A stretch of 64,000 nucleotides of DNA from Lepas anatifera (lineage: Eukaryota; Arthropoda; Thecostraca; Lepadidae), in NCBI GenBank assembly GCA_034440635.1, contig JAOTON010001685.1, forward strand, positions 4,102,501 to 4,166,500. Reading direction: 5' to 3'. Made by a program: the position numbers and the translations under genes. Numbering within the stretch: the first letter of the stretch is position 1; each line of letters begins with the position of its first letter. The notes under the pieces are model-generated. The model made no database searches, had not been told where the DNA came from, and worked only from the letters and a program-made list of their open reading frames with translations. This document shows, piece by piece, positions 1-10,297 of the stretch.

Positions 1-428
1 TGTTTAGCGCACTTTCTAAAATACAAAATTATTGAGTTAACGGAGGTTTCTCGAGTAACGTATACAAGCGGACATCAATAGCTGACACACAAAATTCTAA
101 TTTAAATTCTAAATTCCAAATTCTAAATTTCAAATTCTAAATTTCAACTCTAAATTTATAAGGTCTTCAACCACAGAAATAACCTTCGCACTCTGCGGGT
201 CTAAACTTATTAAAAGACCTCCCTTGGCATGGCTATGCCATTGCCACGACCGTCCATTTGCAAGCTAAAACATCTTGCAACCCATTACTTGAAATAACTC
301 CCATTGCTTTAACAGACTAACGTAGCTTGCCCTCACACTAAATTCTAAAATTCTCCCACACACTCCTTTAGAGGCGGGCAAAGGTGCTATGCACAGAACG
401 CCTAATAAAAAGCCATAAGTAAGTAAGT
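1..428 (+). mobile_element. Retrotransposon copy A, 3' end only
   Basis: This is the last part of the 3' UTR of an I-group non-LTR retrotransposon; the rest lies outside the window. It is nearly identical to 3539-3969, the same region of copy B. It includes a run of AAATTCTA-like octamers at about 88-155, a putative AATAAA signal in the CCTAATAAAAAGCC motif near 401, and a short (TAAG)n tail at 415-428. Copy B begins at the very next base, so the two copies are joined head to tail. Confidence 0.88.
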
Positions 429-565
429 CATGGATCGCGACTTTCGAAACACGTGCAAGCGGGTTCAAAGGACAGTTTCAACTCTTTTGCTCCAAATTCA
501 ACCGCTTCCTCCCACCACCCAAGTTTGGAAAACCATTAGAGCTTTCTCTGCGAGGCGACCACCCC

Positions 566-3169
566 GTGGACCTTTCCTCAGCTAGAAATAGCTGGCCAAC
601 CCATCCCGAACCTAAGGAAGTCATGGATAAATTTGCTGATCATTACGCCAGTGTCGCAGCTAATAACTCATACAGCCAGCGCTCCAAAGACCAGGCAGAA
701 TGGTGCAAAAAGCACACATTCATCAATTATGGTAATCAAGAGTATTATAATGTACCATTTACAATCACCGAGCTAAATTACGCCATTAGCAAGTGTGGAA
801 ACACTGCAGTGGGCCCTGACGAAATTCACTACTCTTTCTTCAGGCACCTCAGCCAAACAGCACTAAAGTACCTGCTTTCGGCCATTAACAACATGTTTCT
901 TAGCGACTCTTTCCCCACATCGTGGCGAGAGAGTATTATAATTCCCCTTCCAAAACCTGGCAAAGAAAAAACAGACCCAAAAGGTTATCGCCCAATTTCG
1001 CTTACTAGCTGTGCTAGCAAGCTTGTCGAGCGCATGGTAAACGTTAGACTTCACGAGATCCTCGAAAAGAAGCTTGATGCTATGCAATCAGGCTTCCGGC
1101 GCGGGCGAGCCACCACTGACAATTTGGTGAAACTAGTCAGTGACGTCCAAAATGGCTTTTACAAAAAGCAAGTAACAATAGCTGCATTCTTAGACATTAA
1201 ATCGGCGTTCGATGGCGTACAAAAAGACGCCCTGTTGTTTAAATTAAGCAAACTAGGAATTCGTGGCCACCTTGCAAAATTCATCGAAAACTTCCTCAAG
1301 GACCGAAAATTTAAAGTCCGTTGTGGCACCACACTCTCCTACCTGGCAACCCAGGACCAAGGCACACCCCAGGGTAGCGTTCTGTCCCCCACCCTCTTTT
1401 TAGTAATGATCAATGATCTCTTCGCCAAAAAGCTACCGCCTGGAATAAATTACTCCCTTTTTGCGGACGATGTCGCCATTTGGAAAACCACTGCAATCGA
1501 TACCAGGCGGTATAACGAACCAGAATTCCAACACGCAACTACGCAGTTGCAGGACAGCTTAAACGACATCGATAATTGGTGTAGCTTAATGGGTCTATCA
1601 CTCTCGGCGGAAAAATCATCAGTCGTTGTCTTTGCCAGAGTGCATTCCAGACACGACCCTCCACGGCTCCAAATCTCGGGTAAACCTATTGAATGCACCA
1701 ATAGCTTCAAATTCTTGGGCGTCACCCTAGATTCCCGATTGAGTTTCAATGAGCACATCACCAAAGTCGTCTCTAGCTGTCAAAAGCGAGTCAACATTCT
1801 CCGCATGCTCGGCGGCACAGAGTATGGCGGGGATCGAAAGACCCTGCTTATGCTCTACAAGTCCCTGATTCGGTCCATTCTCGAATATAATTCGTTCGTT
1901 TTTGACTCGACGAACAAGACCAATAAATTAAAGCTAGAGCGAGTCCAAAACGCCAGTATCCGGGCAGCCACAGGCGCGCTCAGAGAATCCCCCATCACCA
2001 GCCTGCTAACTGATAGCGGGCTGTGCCCACTACAGACAAGACGCGACGCCCAGCTTATTTCTTACTACATCAAAGTTCAATCCACCGAAAATCACCCGGC
2101 AAAACAATGTTTTGCCCATCCCAGACGAGCAAATAAAGCCACTCTACAGAAGTGGCCCCCATTTAAGTACAGAGTAGCGAAAACCCTGGAAAGCCTAAAT
2201 CTTGCACTGCCAGCGACAATAGGCAAACCCCCACTCTCCCGCTTCTGGACTCGAAAAGAGCCCAAAGTGGAATTTCTTTTCACTTCCCGTAAAACGGACT
2301 TCTCAGAGGAAGAAGTCTCCCAAAAATTCCTAGAGTTCCGATCTTGTAACGCGGACAAGACCTTTATATTTACAGACGGCTCCAAAATAGGCGAAAAAGT
2401 AGGCCTTGGCATCTGGGGACAAAATATTTGCCTTCAGAAAAGACTTCCGGACAACTGCTCTATCTTCACAGCCGAGGCTGTTGCCATCCTAAATGCATTA
2501 GCCATAATCAGAACCCAAAATATCAACTCAGCCGTCATCTGTTCAGACTCTAAATCTGTCCTGCAGGCCATCAGTAACGTAGTCAACCCCAGCCACCACG
2601 TTATAGCAGATATTCAGAAAGGTATCGATGATACCCCTGATGTCTCTTTTCTTTGGATCCCGGGCCACTGCAAAATTCAAGGAAATGAAAAGGCCGACGA
2701 GCAGGCAAAAAAGTCCCTAGAACTTAGAGAGATCGCACCCTTAACGTGGTCTGGAGACGATAGCAAAGCTCTCCTCCAGGACACCATCCGGAAGCAAATT
2801 CAAAATGACTGGACTACAAACCACAGCGCCCACCTATTCTATATCAAGCCTAACATCGGCTACTGGCCCAGTTCCAACCAAAAGAGTCGCCGGCGCGAGG
2901 TTATTCTAACCAGACTCAGAAATGGACACACAAAATTAAATGCCTATTGGAACGCGGGTACCTGTGGTACCTGCGACGCAATGGAGAATCCCTATCACAT
3001 TCTCATCGATTGTCCCCAGCACAATACCCATCGGCAACCCATGCTAGATTACTGCCGAATCCAAAACATCCCTGTAGACCTAAAAACTCTGCTCGGGAAC
3101 GACCATCCTGAGCTACTCGAAAAATTCTTTACATTCCTAAAGGACTCTGGGCTAGAGAAGTTTCTATAA
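566..3169 (+). CDS. ORF2 remnant with reverse transcriptase and RNase H (copy B)
   Basis: An open frame of 867 codons encodes the C-terminal two thirds of a retrotransposon ORF2 protein, which would copy the element RNA into DNA at the target site. The reverse transcriptase region has the fingers motif KGYRPISL, the motif-A stretch AAFLDIKSAFD, GTPQGSVLSP, and the catalytic FADD at about residues 299-302. The RNase H domain follows with TDGS (about 602), AEAVAI, SDSKS and PGHCKIQGNEKADE, so the D-E-D-H-D set is present. A CCHC motif (C-x2-C-x7-H-x4-C) lies near residues 800-816. The endonuclease is deleted. Upstream, 430-565 contains ORF2-like sequence in other frames (for example KTIRAFSARRPPRGPF), so this ATG is probably not the ancestral start. 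About 80% similar by eye to copy C. Confidence 0.85.
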   Translation: MDLSSARNSWPTHPEPKEVMDKFADHYASVAANNSYSQRSKDQAEWCKKHTFINYGNQEYYNVPFTITELNYAISKCGNTAVGPDEIHYSFFRHLSQTALKYLLSAINNMFLSDSFPTSWRESIIIPLPKPGKEKTDPKGYRPISLTSCASKLVERMVNVRLHEILEKKLDAMQSGFRRGRATTDNLVKLVSDVQNGFYKKQVTIAAFLDIKSAFDGVQKDALLFKLSKLGIRGHLAKFIENFLKDRKFKVRCGTTLSYLATQDQGTPQGSVLSPTLFLVMINDLFAKKLPPGINYSLFADDVAIWKTTAIDTRRYNEPEFQHATTQLQDSLNDIDNWCSLMGLSLSAEKSSVVVFARVHSRHDPPRLQISGKPIECTNSFKFLGVTLDSRLSFNEHITKVVSSCQKRVNILRMLGGTEYGGDRKTLLMLYKSLIRSILEYNSFVFDSTNKTNKLKLERVQNASIRAATGALRESPITSLLTDSGLCPLQTRRDAQLISYYIKVQSTENHPAKQCFAHPRRANKATLQKWPPFKYRVAKTLESLNLALPATIGKPPLSRFWTRKEPKVEFLFTSRKTDFSEEEVSQKFLEFRSCNADKTFIFTDGSKIGEKVGLGIWGQNICLQKRLPDNCSIFTAEAVAILNALAIIRTQNINSAVICSDSKSVLQAISNVVNPSHHVIADIQKGIDDTPDVSFLWIPGHCKIQGNEKADEQAKKSLELREIAPLTWSGDDSKALLQDTIRKQIQNDWTTNHSAHLFYIKPNIGYWPSSNQKSRRREVILTRLRNGHTKLNAYWNAGTCGTCDAMENPYHILIDCPQHNTHRQPMLDYCRIQNIPVDLKTLLGNDHPELLEKFFTFLKDSGLEKFL

Positions 3170-3948
3170 ATAACCCCTCCCAGTATATATGATGGAGGGT
3201 GCATGGTGCACCCCCAAAGTAGGACTTGCCTATTTTCCAATCATAGATGATCCACTGCGAAATATAAGCAATAGTTTTGTAACCTTTAAATGGTTCATTG
3301 TAGGCTAAGGATAGGTTATGTTAGGCTAACTTTGAAATCAGGTTAGGTTAGATAGGTTAGATTTCTTCACCGCAGTGATACCTTTCACTGCGGGTCTATA
3401 CTAACCACACCTATACTCTTACTAACAATCTAACTATCCTCTCACACTTCTTTCTCTGCGCGGCGGCTGCCCAGCCGAAGAGGGGAGCTGCAACTTCACC
3501 TCCGGGTTGCAGGGTAAATTCGCGGCACCCTGGCCAGGTGTTTAGCGCACTTTCTAAAATACAAAATTATTGAGTTAACGGAGGTTTTCGAGTAACGTAT
3601 ACAAGCGGACATCAATAGCTGACACACAAAATTCTAAATTCTAAATTCCAAATTCTAAATTCCAAATTCTAAATTTCAAACTCTAAATTTATAAGGTCTT
3701 CAACCACAGAAATAACCTTCGCACTCTGCGGGTCTAAACTTATTAAAAGACCTCCCTTGGCATGGCTATGCCATTGCCACGACCGTCCATTTGCAAGCTA
3801 AAACATCTTGCAACCCATTACTTGAAATAACTCCCATTGCTTTAACAGACTAACGTAGCTTGCCCTCACACTAAATTCTAAAATTCTCCCACACACTCCT
3901 TTAGAGGCGGGCAAAGGTGCTATGCACAGAACGCCTAATAAAAAGCCA
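3170..3948 (+). other. 3' UTR of copy B with conserved stem-loops
   Basis: Non-coding 3' region of the retrotransposon. Visible structures are GGGTGCA/TGCACCC just after the stop (about 3196-3212), CCGCAGTGA/TCACTGCGG with a 6-base loop (3370-3393), and CTGCAAC/GTTGCAG (3488-3512). It also holds several GGTTAG/TTAGG-like words (about 3300-3360) and an AAATTCTA octamer run (about 3628-3690). The stem-loop at 3488 recurs in copies C and E, and the one at 3370 recurs in copy E. Retrotransposon 3' UTR structures often serve as the recognition signal for the reverse transcriptase; that role is inferred here. Confidence 0.6.
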
Positions 3949-3969
3949 TAAGTAAGTAAGTAAGTAAGT
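3949..3969 (+). repeat. (TAAG)n tail between copies B and C
   Basis: About five TAAG units end copy B. The next bases, CATGG, begin copy C with its ORF1 start codon. The same arrangement with fewer units separates copies A and B at 415-428. Confidence 0.9.
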
Positions 3970-3970
3970 C

Positions 3971-5705
3971 ATGGATCGCCTTAACAATGCAAACCTGCCA
4001 AGCGGAGCTTGGCTGGTTGGTAGTTACGACTCCATCCACCAAAATCTTGCGAAGGAATCTACCTTCAGTCTGGACAAGGCCATCAGCCGAAAGGTGACAG
4101 GCAGCTATGAAATTATCCGGCACCAAAAAGATGTCCTTGTTAAAACCAGCAACGCTGCCTCAACCAAAGCCCTCCTTGGCATCAAAACTTTCGGATCGAA
4201 ACCGGTGCGTTTCACCATTCATAAGTCTCTGAACTTCTACCGGGGCACAATTCGTGCGCCAGAGGCTTCCCACCTCTCTGAAGACGAAATCGAGCGCAAC
4301 TTTGATTTTGAGGACCAAAGTGTGCTCACCATTCAAAGACTCACTCTCCCCAAGCCCACCACCGAAAAAGCCCCTCACCGTAAAGACAATCGCTTCCTCG
4401 TCACCTTCGACACAAAGTGCCGAGATGACTGTGGCCGTGTCAAACTGGGCGACTGTGTCTACCCAGTGAAGCCGTTCTACCCCAACCCCATCAGGTGTCA
4501 AATCTGTCAAAGGTACGGCCACGTTGAGTCCAGCTGTAAAAACCCCGCCCCCCGCTGTGGCAAGTGCAGTGCTGCACACCGAACCAAAGACTGCACTTCC
4601 CTTAGCCTCCTGTGTGCTGCCTGTGGCGGCGCCCATGGGGCTACCGATCCTAAGTGCCCAGCCTGGCTCCGTGAAAAACATGTAAATATGGTGGCTGAAG
4701 ACGAAAAGCTCCCCTTCGACCTGGCCCGCAAAAAAGTGCGTGAGAGCGAAAAACGCCACTCCCTAACCCAGGCACGTAGTGGCAAGGCCACCGCGGCAGC
4801 CCCCAGCACAGCTGGCCAGGCCACTCCTCAGCTCACCGCCTCCCAAAAGCGTCCCCTTCGCCCCCTGATGGAGCCGCTAGTTATGGTACCCTTTCGGCTG
4901 GCCATCCCCATGTCATGCAAAACACGCACCACAGCACAAACACCTTTTGGCGCAAGTGGACTCCCAACACGGGCTGGACGGATCCCCCAGCCAACCCAGC
5001 CTGTTCCATTCCGGGTCTTCCGCCCAAAAGTACCGCCGCCCCCCGTCCCTCACATGGCACCAGGAAGACCTGGACCCCAACCGAAGGGCGGCAAAGCAGC
5101 CCTCAGCAGGTGCCTAGCTGTACCGAGTTTCCCCCGCTCCCAGCCCCCTCCCACCCAAAAGTCACCGGTGCACCCCCTCCCAGGCGCCGCCTACGGCGGG
5201 CGCCGGGACGGAAACACCAGAGTGGCAGCTCCCCCCTTCCAGTAAAACAGCTGCCACTCAAACAGAAAAAGTCAGTGTAGCCACCCAAACCGAAACCTCT
5301 CTCACGGACAGCAGCAAAGCTCCTGCCTCTCAAGCACCGACGACCCGCCATTGTGGCTCTCAAACAGATCTGGCATGTCATTACATGCAATCCCAATTTG
5401 CCAGTGATTCCGACACGTCAGGTAGCAACAGCGAACCTGATAGTGAGCTGCCCGGGACCGAGTCTTACCCAAATGCTGACAGCATCTCGGTCACAGACTC
5501 TGTAGAAAATAGTTATCTCATGTCGGCCTCCCCCACCAGTTCAGTCTCATCCATATCCCTCAGGCCCGGCAGCCCCCCGGTGCCGAGGAAACTCCGGTAC
5601 ACCCGGCACTCGTCCCCCGTTTCCACTACCAGCGACACGAGTAGCACACATTCCTATCACCTCCGCCCCCGCCCCCGCAAACCCCCCCAGCATCTAAGAC
5701 ATTAA
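3971..5705 (+). pseudogene. ORF1 gag-like protein with zinc knuckles (frameshifted)
   Basis: ORF1 proteins bind element RNA and form the ribonucleoprotein particle. The frame opens at 3971 (MDRLNNANLPSG) and is uninterrupted to a stop at 5243-5245 (424 codons). Three retroviral-type zinc knuckles lie near residues 177-228: CQICQRYGHVESSC (C-x2-C-x4-H-x4-C), CGKCSAAHRTKDC and CAACGGAHGATDPKC. After about 4870 the more protein-like reading moves to another frame (PPDGAASYGTL, later EFPPLPAPSHPK). After about 5190 it moves to a third (KTAATQTEKVSVATQTET), which runs to the stop at 5703-5705. I therefore read one ancestral ORF1 of 3971-5705 broken by two frameshifts. Its end is 6 bases before the ORF2 start, a spacing typical of bicistronic elements. 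Confidence 0.75.
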
Positions 5706-5711
5706 ACCACC

Positions 5712-8700
5712 ATGGGTTCAATTCTCCAATGGAACACAAACAGTCTAATTGGGAAATTCCCCTTATTTAAATCAATCTTTGCTGAGAAAAAGCCGGCAGT
5801 AGCAGCACTCCAAGAAACCCTCTTTAATGATAATGATAATAACAAATTCAAAATCTCGGGTTACTCTTGGTACCGCCATAATGTAAACGCTACTGTCCGT
5901 AAAGGAGGCACTGCCATCCTTATTGAAAATAGCATCCCTCACAGCCAAGTGCCTTTGGTTACGCCACTCGACTGTGTCGCTATTAATGTAGAAATTCAGC
6001 ACGTCAAATTGACGGTGATTTCACTGTACATCTCTCCAAGCGATCCTGACCCGTCGGCTCGGGACCTCGCCCAACTTTTGGCACAAATCCCCGGCCCTTT
6101 GCTACTACTTGGAGACTTGAACGGTCATCATCCCTCATGGGGCAGCGCCACCACTACTCGCAGAGGCGAAATCATCTATGACGCAATAGACTCTCAAAAT
6201 CTAGTTATCTTAAATAACGGCGCTCCGACCCACCAAGCAATGCGCGGTGGGCATTCTGACACTGCCATTGACATCTCGTGCTGCTCTCCTAGAATTGCGT
6301 CACTGTTCACCTGGGAAGTCGAAGACAACCCAGGAATGAGCGATCACCTCCCAATAAAAATTGGTATTCCCACAGGCTCAATCGACCATGTTACTCTTTT
6401 TACACCCTCATGGAATCTAAAACGTGCCGACTGGAACAAGTTTGAGGCAGAGGTCGACCTCACACTTGTCACCGGAGGTGACCCCGACTCGGCAGACATT
6501 GACTCGGTACTAAGAGCCATCAGCTCAGCAGCACATTTAACAATACCAAAAAGTCAAGGCCCCCGACAGAAAAAAGGAGCCCCATGGTGGAATGCAGAGA
6601 CGGCACACGCCAAAGCTCAAATGATTAGAGCCAGGAAAGCCTACGAGAGGAGGGCACACAGCCCTACTCGCAATGCCCTCCGGGCAGCCAAAGCCCACTT
6701 CCAAAACACGTGCAAGCGGGTCCAAAAAGATAGTTTCAACGCCTTCGTTTCTAAATTCAACCGCTTCACACCCATTTCTCAAATCTGGAAAACCATTGGA
6801 GCTTTCTCTGCGAAACGACCGCCCCGTGGACCCTTCCCTCAACTGACAATCTCCGGCCAAAACATCACGGCACCCAAGGAAGTCATGGACGCCTTTGCTG
6901 ATCATTACAATGGCGTTGCAGCCAACAGTTCCTACAACCAGCGCTCAAAAGACCAGGCCGAATGGTGCAAACGCCGCACATTCTTCAATTCTAGTAATCA
7001 GGAGTACTATAACGTACCTTTTACAATGACCGAACTAAATTACTCCAATAGCAAGTGTGGAAACACTGCAGTGGGCCCGGATGAAATTCACTACTCTTTC
7101 TTCAGGCACCTCAGCCAGACAGCACTAAAATATCTTCTCTCGGCCATTAACAACATGTTTCTTAGCGACTCTTTCCCCACTATGTGGCGGGAGAGTGTCA
7201 TCATTCCCATTCCAAAACCTGGCAAAGAAAAAACGGACCCTAAAGGTTATCGCCCCATTTCGCTTACTAGCTGTGCTAGCAAGCTTGTAGAGCGCATGGT
7301 CAACGTAAGACTTCACGAAATTCTCGAAAAGAAACTCGATGCTATGCAATCGGGTTTCCGGCGCGGGCGAGCCACCACTGACAATCTGATCAAACTGGTC
7401 AGTGACGTCCAAAATGGCTTTTACAAGAAGCAAGTCACAATTGCTGCATTCTTAGATATCAAGTCGGCCTTTGATCGTGTACAAAAAGACGTCCTTTTGT
7501 ATAAACTTTGTAAACTGGGAGTCCATGGCCACCTTGCTAGATTCATTGACAACTTTCTTAGGGACAGAAAATTCAAAGTGCGCTGCGGCACCACCTTTTC
7601 CTATCTGACATCTCAAGACCAGGGCACACCCCAGGGTAGCGTTTTATCTCCGACCCTCTTCCTAGTCATGATCAATGACATTTTTTCCAAAAAGCTACCG
7701 CCTGGAGTTAAGTACTCCCTATTTGCAGATGATGTCGCTATTTGGAAATCCACTCCGGTCGACACCAGGCGGCGCAGTCAACCAGAATTCAAAACCGCGA
7801 CTACCGAATTGCAGGGTAGTCTCGACGACATCCATGCTTGGTGCAATTCAATGGGTCTATCACTCTCGGCCGAAAAGTCATCAGTCGTAGTCTTTGCCAG
7901 GCCAGGTGTGAGACACCCTGTTCCTCAGCTCCAAATCTCAGGCAAACCCATTGAATGCGCGAAAAGCTTCAAATTCTTAGGCGTCATCCTTGATACCCGC
8001 CTTAGTTTTAACGAGCATATTACCAAAGTCGTCTCTAGCTGTCAAAAACGAGTCAATATCCTCCGCATGCTCGGCGGAACAGAGTACGGCGGGGATCGAA
8101 AGACCCTGCTCATGCTCTACAAGTCCTTGATCCGGCCCATACTCGAATATAATTCGTTCGTCTTTGACTCAACGAACAACACTAATAAGCTTAAGCTAGA
8201 GCGCATCCAAAACGCAAGTATCCGGGCAGCCACAGGCGCGCTCAGAGAATCCCCCATCACCAGTTTGTTAGTGGACAGTGGGCTGTGCCCTCTCCAAACA
8301 AGACGCCACTCCCAGCTTATCTCTTACTATATCAAGGTCCAATCTACCGAAAATCACCCGGCGAAACAATGTTTCGCCCACCCTGGACGTGTATCAAAAA
8401 CTAATCGGACAACCTGGCCTCCATTTAAGAATAGAGTAGCTAAGACCCTGGAAACCCTGAACCTTGCGATTCCAGAAGCAATAGGCAAACCCCCACTCTC
8501 CCGCTTTTGGACTCGCAAACAGCCCAAAGTCGAGTTTCTTTTCACCACACGCAAAGACAACCTCACCACAGAGGAGATCTCCCAGAAATTCTTAGAGTTC
8601 CAGTCTAACACACTGGCAAAACCTTCATTTTCACCGACGGCTCTAAAATAGGCGAAAAAGTAGGCCTCGGCATCTGGGGGCAAAATATTTGCCTCCAAAA

Positions 8701-9430
8701 ACGACTTCCGGACAACTGCTCAATCTTTACTGCCGAGGCTGTCGCCATTCTAGATACACTAGTCCAGATCAGAACCCTAAATATTAATTCAGCCGTCATC
8801 TGTTCAGACTCTAAATCTGTCTTGCAAGCTATCAATAACGTAGTCAACCCCAGCCATCACGTAATAGCAGACATCCAGAAGGGTATCGACGATATCCCAG
8901 ATGTCTCCTTTCTTTGGATCCCAGGCCACTGCAAAATTCTCGGAAATGAAAAAGCCGACGAACAGGCCAAAAAGTCTCTTGAACTCAGAGAGGTCGCACC
9001 TCTCAAATGGTCCGGAGACGATAGCAAAGCTCTCCTCCAGAACCATATCCGGAAGTACATCCAAAATGACTGGACCACTAACCACAGCGCCCATTTATTC
9101 CATATCAAGCCTAACATCGGCTACTGGCCCAGCTCCAACCAAAACAGTCGTCGGCGTGAGGTCATCCTGACCAGACTCAGAAGCGGACACACCAAATTAA
9201 ATGCCTATGGGCGTGTAGGTACCTGCGGTACCTGCTCTGCCATGGAAAATCCCTACCATATCCTCATCGACTGTCCCCAGCACGACGCCCATAGGCAGCC
9301 CATGCTAGATTATTGCCGCATTAGAAACATCCCAGTAAACCTTTCCACTCTTCTCGGCAATGATCACCCTGAGCTGCTGGACAAGCTCTTTACATTCCTG
9401 AAGGCTTCTAGGCTCGAGAGCTTTATCTGA
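5712..9430 (+). pseudogene. ORF2 polyprotein: endonuclease, RT, RNase H (one frameshift)
   Basis: This is the catalytic protein of copy C. The first open part is 5712-8651 (979 codons); the rest continues in another frame to 9430, giving about 1239 residues. The APE-type endonuclease has QWNTNSL at the N-terminus, LQET, LLGDLNGHHPSWGS (about 130-145) and SDHLPIKI (about 210). The reverse transcriptase has KGYRPISL, QSGFRRGRATTDNL, LDIKSAFDRV, GTPQGSVLSP and FADD (about 667-670). The RNase H has FTDGSKIGEK, FTAEAVAIL, CSDSKSV and WIPGHCKILGNEKADE, with all acidic residues present. A C-terminal CCHC (C-x2-C-x7-H-x4-C) lies near 1171-1187. Comparison with copy B places the one-base deletion at about 8605-8625, between the reverse transcriptase tail and RNase H. 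Without it the protein would look intact. Confidence 0.85.
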
Positions 9431-10225
9431 ACGCCTATGGTGGCAGGTATGGAAAATACCTGCATCCGAATAGCACCCCTCATATTAGAAATAATTACAC
9501 TAGAAACGTCCCTCTGACAAATTTAAACAATAGGTGCTTCAAACTAGGTTTTAACTGTCTGGTCCTAAGGTATGGTAGACTCAGAATAACTCCCACCATA
9601 GGAAAAAAAAATCAACTAACCAACTAACCCTACCTAACCATCCGTTCATATTTGCTAACCAACTAACCTTAACTTAAGGACTACTAACTATACTAACCAC
9701 ATCTAAGACTAACAACTAACCAACTCACACCCCTCCCTAACACTCTATCTGTTCTATTACCCTTCTCTCTTCCTCTATGCGGCGGCTACCCAGCCAGAGA
9801 GGGTGCTGTAACCTCACCTCCTGGTTGCAGGATAAAGACCCGCGGCATCACGTCATGGTGCTTGCGGGTATTTCTAATAACCCAAAATTATTCTTTTTCA
9901 ATGGAGGAACTCGAGTAACGTAAGCAAACGGTTATTCGATAACAAGGACCAAAATTCAAAAAACTAATCTTTACGCTGGCAAGACTCTTCACGTACCCTT
10001 TTAAATCCTACCTGTGCCCCAAGCTCGGCATCTCTGCCGTAGCAATCCCCTTCCCTCGCAAGTGTTGCTACACTTCGCGACCCATTCCTTGAAATAAGAT
10101 TCGTCCCTTTGTTCTGCGACATTAAAGTAAACACCCCTCCCGGAAAATTCTCCCCCACACTTTAGAGGCGGGCAAAGGTGCTTTGCACAGAACGCCTTAT
10201 AAAAAGCCCTTAACTAACTAACTAA
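9431..10225 (+). other. 3' UTR and (TAAC)n tail of copy C
   Basis: A hairpin just after the stop, GCAGGTAT/ATACCTGC with loop GGAAA (about 9444-9464), sits where copy B has a different hairpin. The CTGTAACC/GGTTGCAG stem near 9808-9832 matches the CTGCAAC/GTTGCAG stem of copy B, with a G-U pair allowed. Many CTAACC and CAACTAAC words occur at 9610-9720. The terminal motif GCCTTATAAAAAGCCC is followed by TAACTAACTAACTAAG. Copy C thus differs from A and B in both 3' UTR sequence and tail unit (TAAC rather than TAAG). Confidence 0.6.
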
Positions 10226-10297
10226 GCGTCCCTCACTTTAGAGGCGGGCAAAGGTGCTTTGCACAGAACGCCTTATAAAAAGCCCTTAACTAACTAA
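10226..10297 (+). mobile_element. Retrotransposon fragment D, last ~70 bp
   Basis: A 5'-truncated copy of the same retrotransposon 3' end (CTTTAGAGGCGGGCAAAGG through CCTTATAAAAAGCCC) with its own TAACTAACTAAAG tail. It abuts the tail of copy C directly, extending the head-to-tail array. Beyond it, 10298-10508 is G/T-rich sequence with nothing recognisable. Confidence 0.8.

Larger units (their letters stand above)
429..3969 (+). mobile_element. I-group non-LTR retrotransposon copy B, internally deleted
   Basis: The copy starts with CATGGATCGC, the same 5' terminus as copy C at 3970. After about 10 bases it jumps into the middle of ORF2 (compare 6690 onward in copy C). Nearly all of ORF1 and the endonuclease are therefore missing, while both ends are kept. 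The reverse transcriptase/RNase H frame (566-3169) is followed by about 780 bp of 3' UTR and a (TAAG)n tail at 3949-3969. A 5' end preserved together with an internal deletion is unusual for target-primed insertion, which normally truncates the 5' end. Template switching or recombination between copies could explain it; that is inference. Confidence 0.88.
3970..10225 (+). mobile_element. I-group non-LTR retrotransposon copy C, near full length
   Basis: This 6.26 kb element has the order ORF1 (gag-like), ORF2 (endonuclease, reverse transcriptase, RNase H, CCHC), an approximately 800 bp 3' UTR, and a (TAAC)n tail at about 10210-10225. ORF2 with an APE-type endonuclease plus RNase H places it in the I superfamily (I, Nimb, Ingi or LOA-like clades); I cannot fix the clade without a tree. 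The 5' end lies directly against the tail of copy B and there is essentially no 5' UTR. ORF1 carries apparent frameshifts and ORF2 carries one, so this copy is probably inactive unless these are sequencing errors. It ends against fragment D. Confidence 0.9.

Noticed and set aside
5246..5711. Separate small gene between ORF1 and ORF2 (106 codons from 5385)
   Set aside because: It reads as the frameshifted C-terminal part of ORF1 (continuing KTAATQTEKVSVATQTET), not an independent protein.
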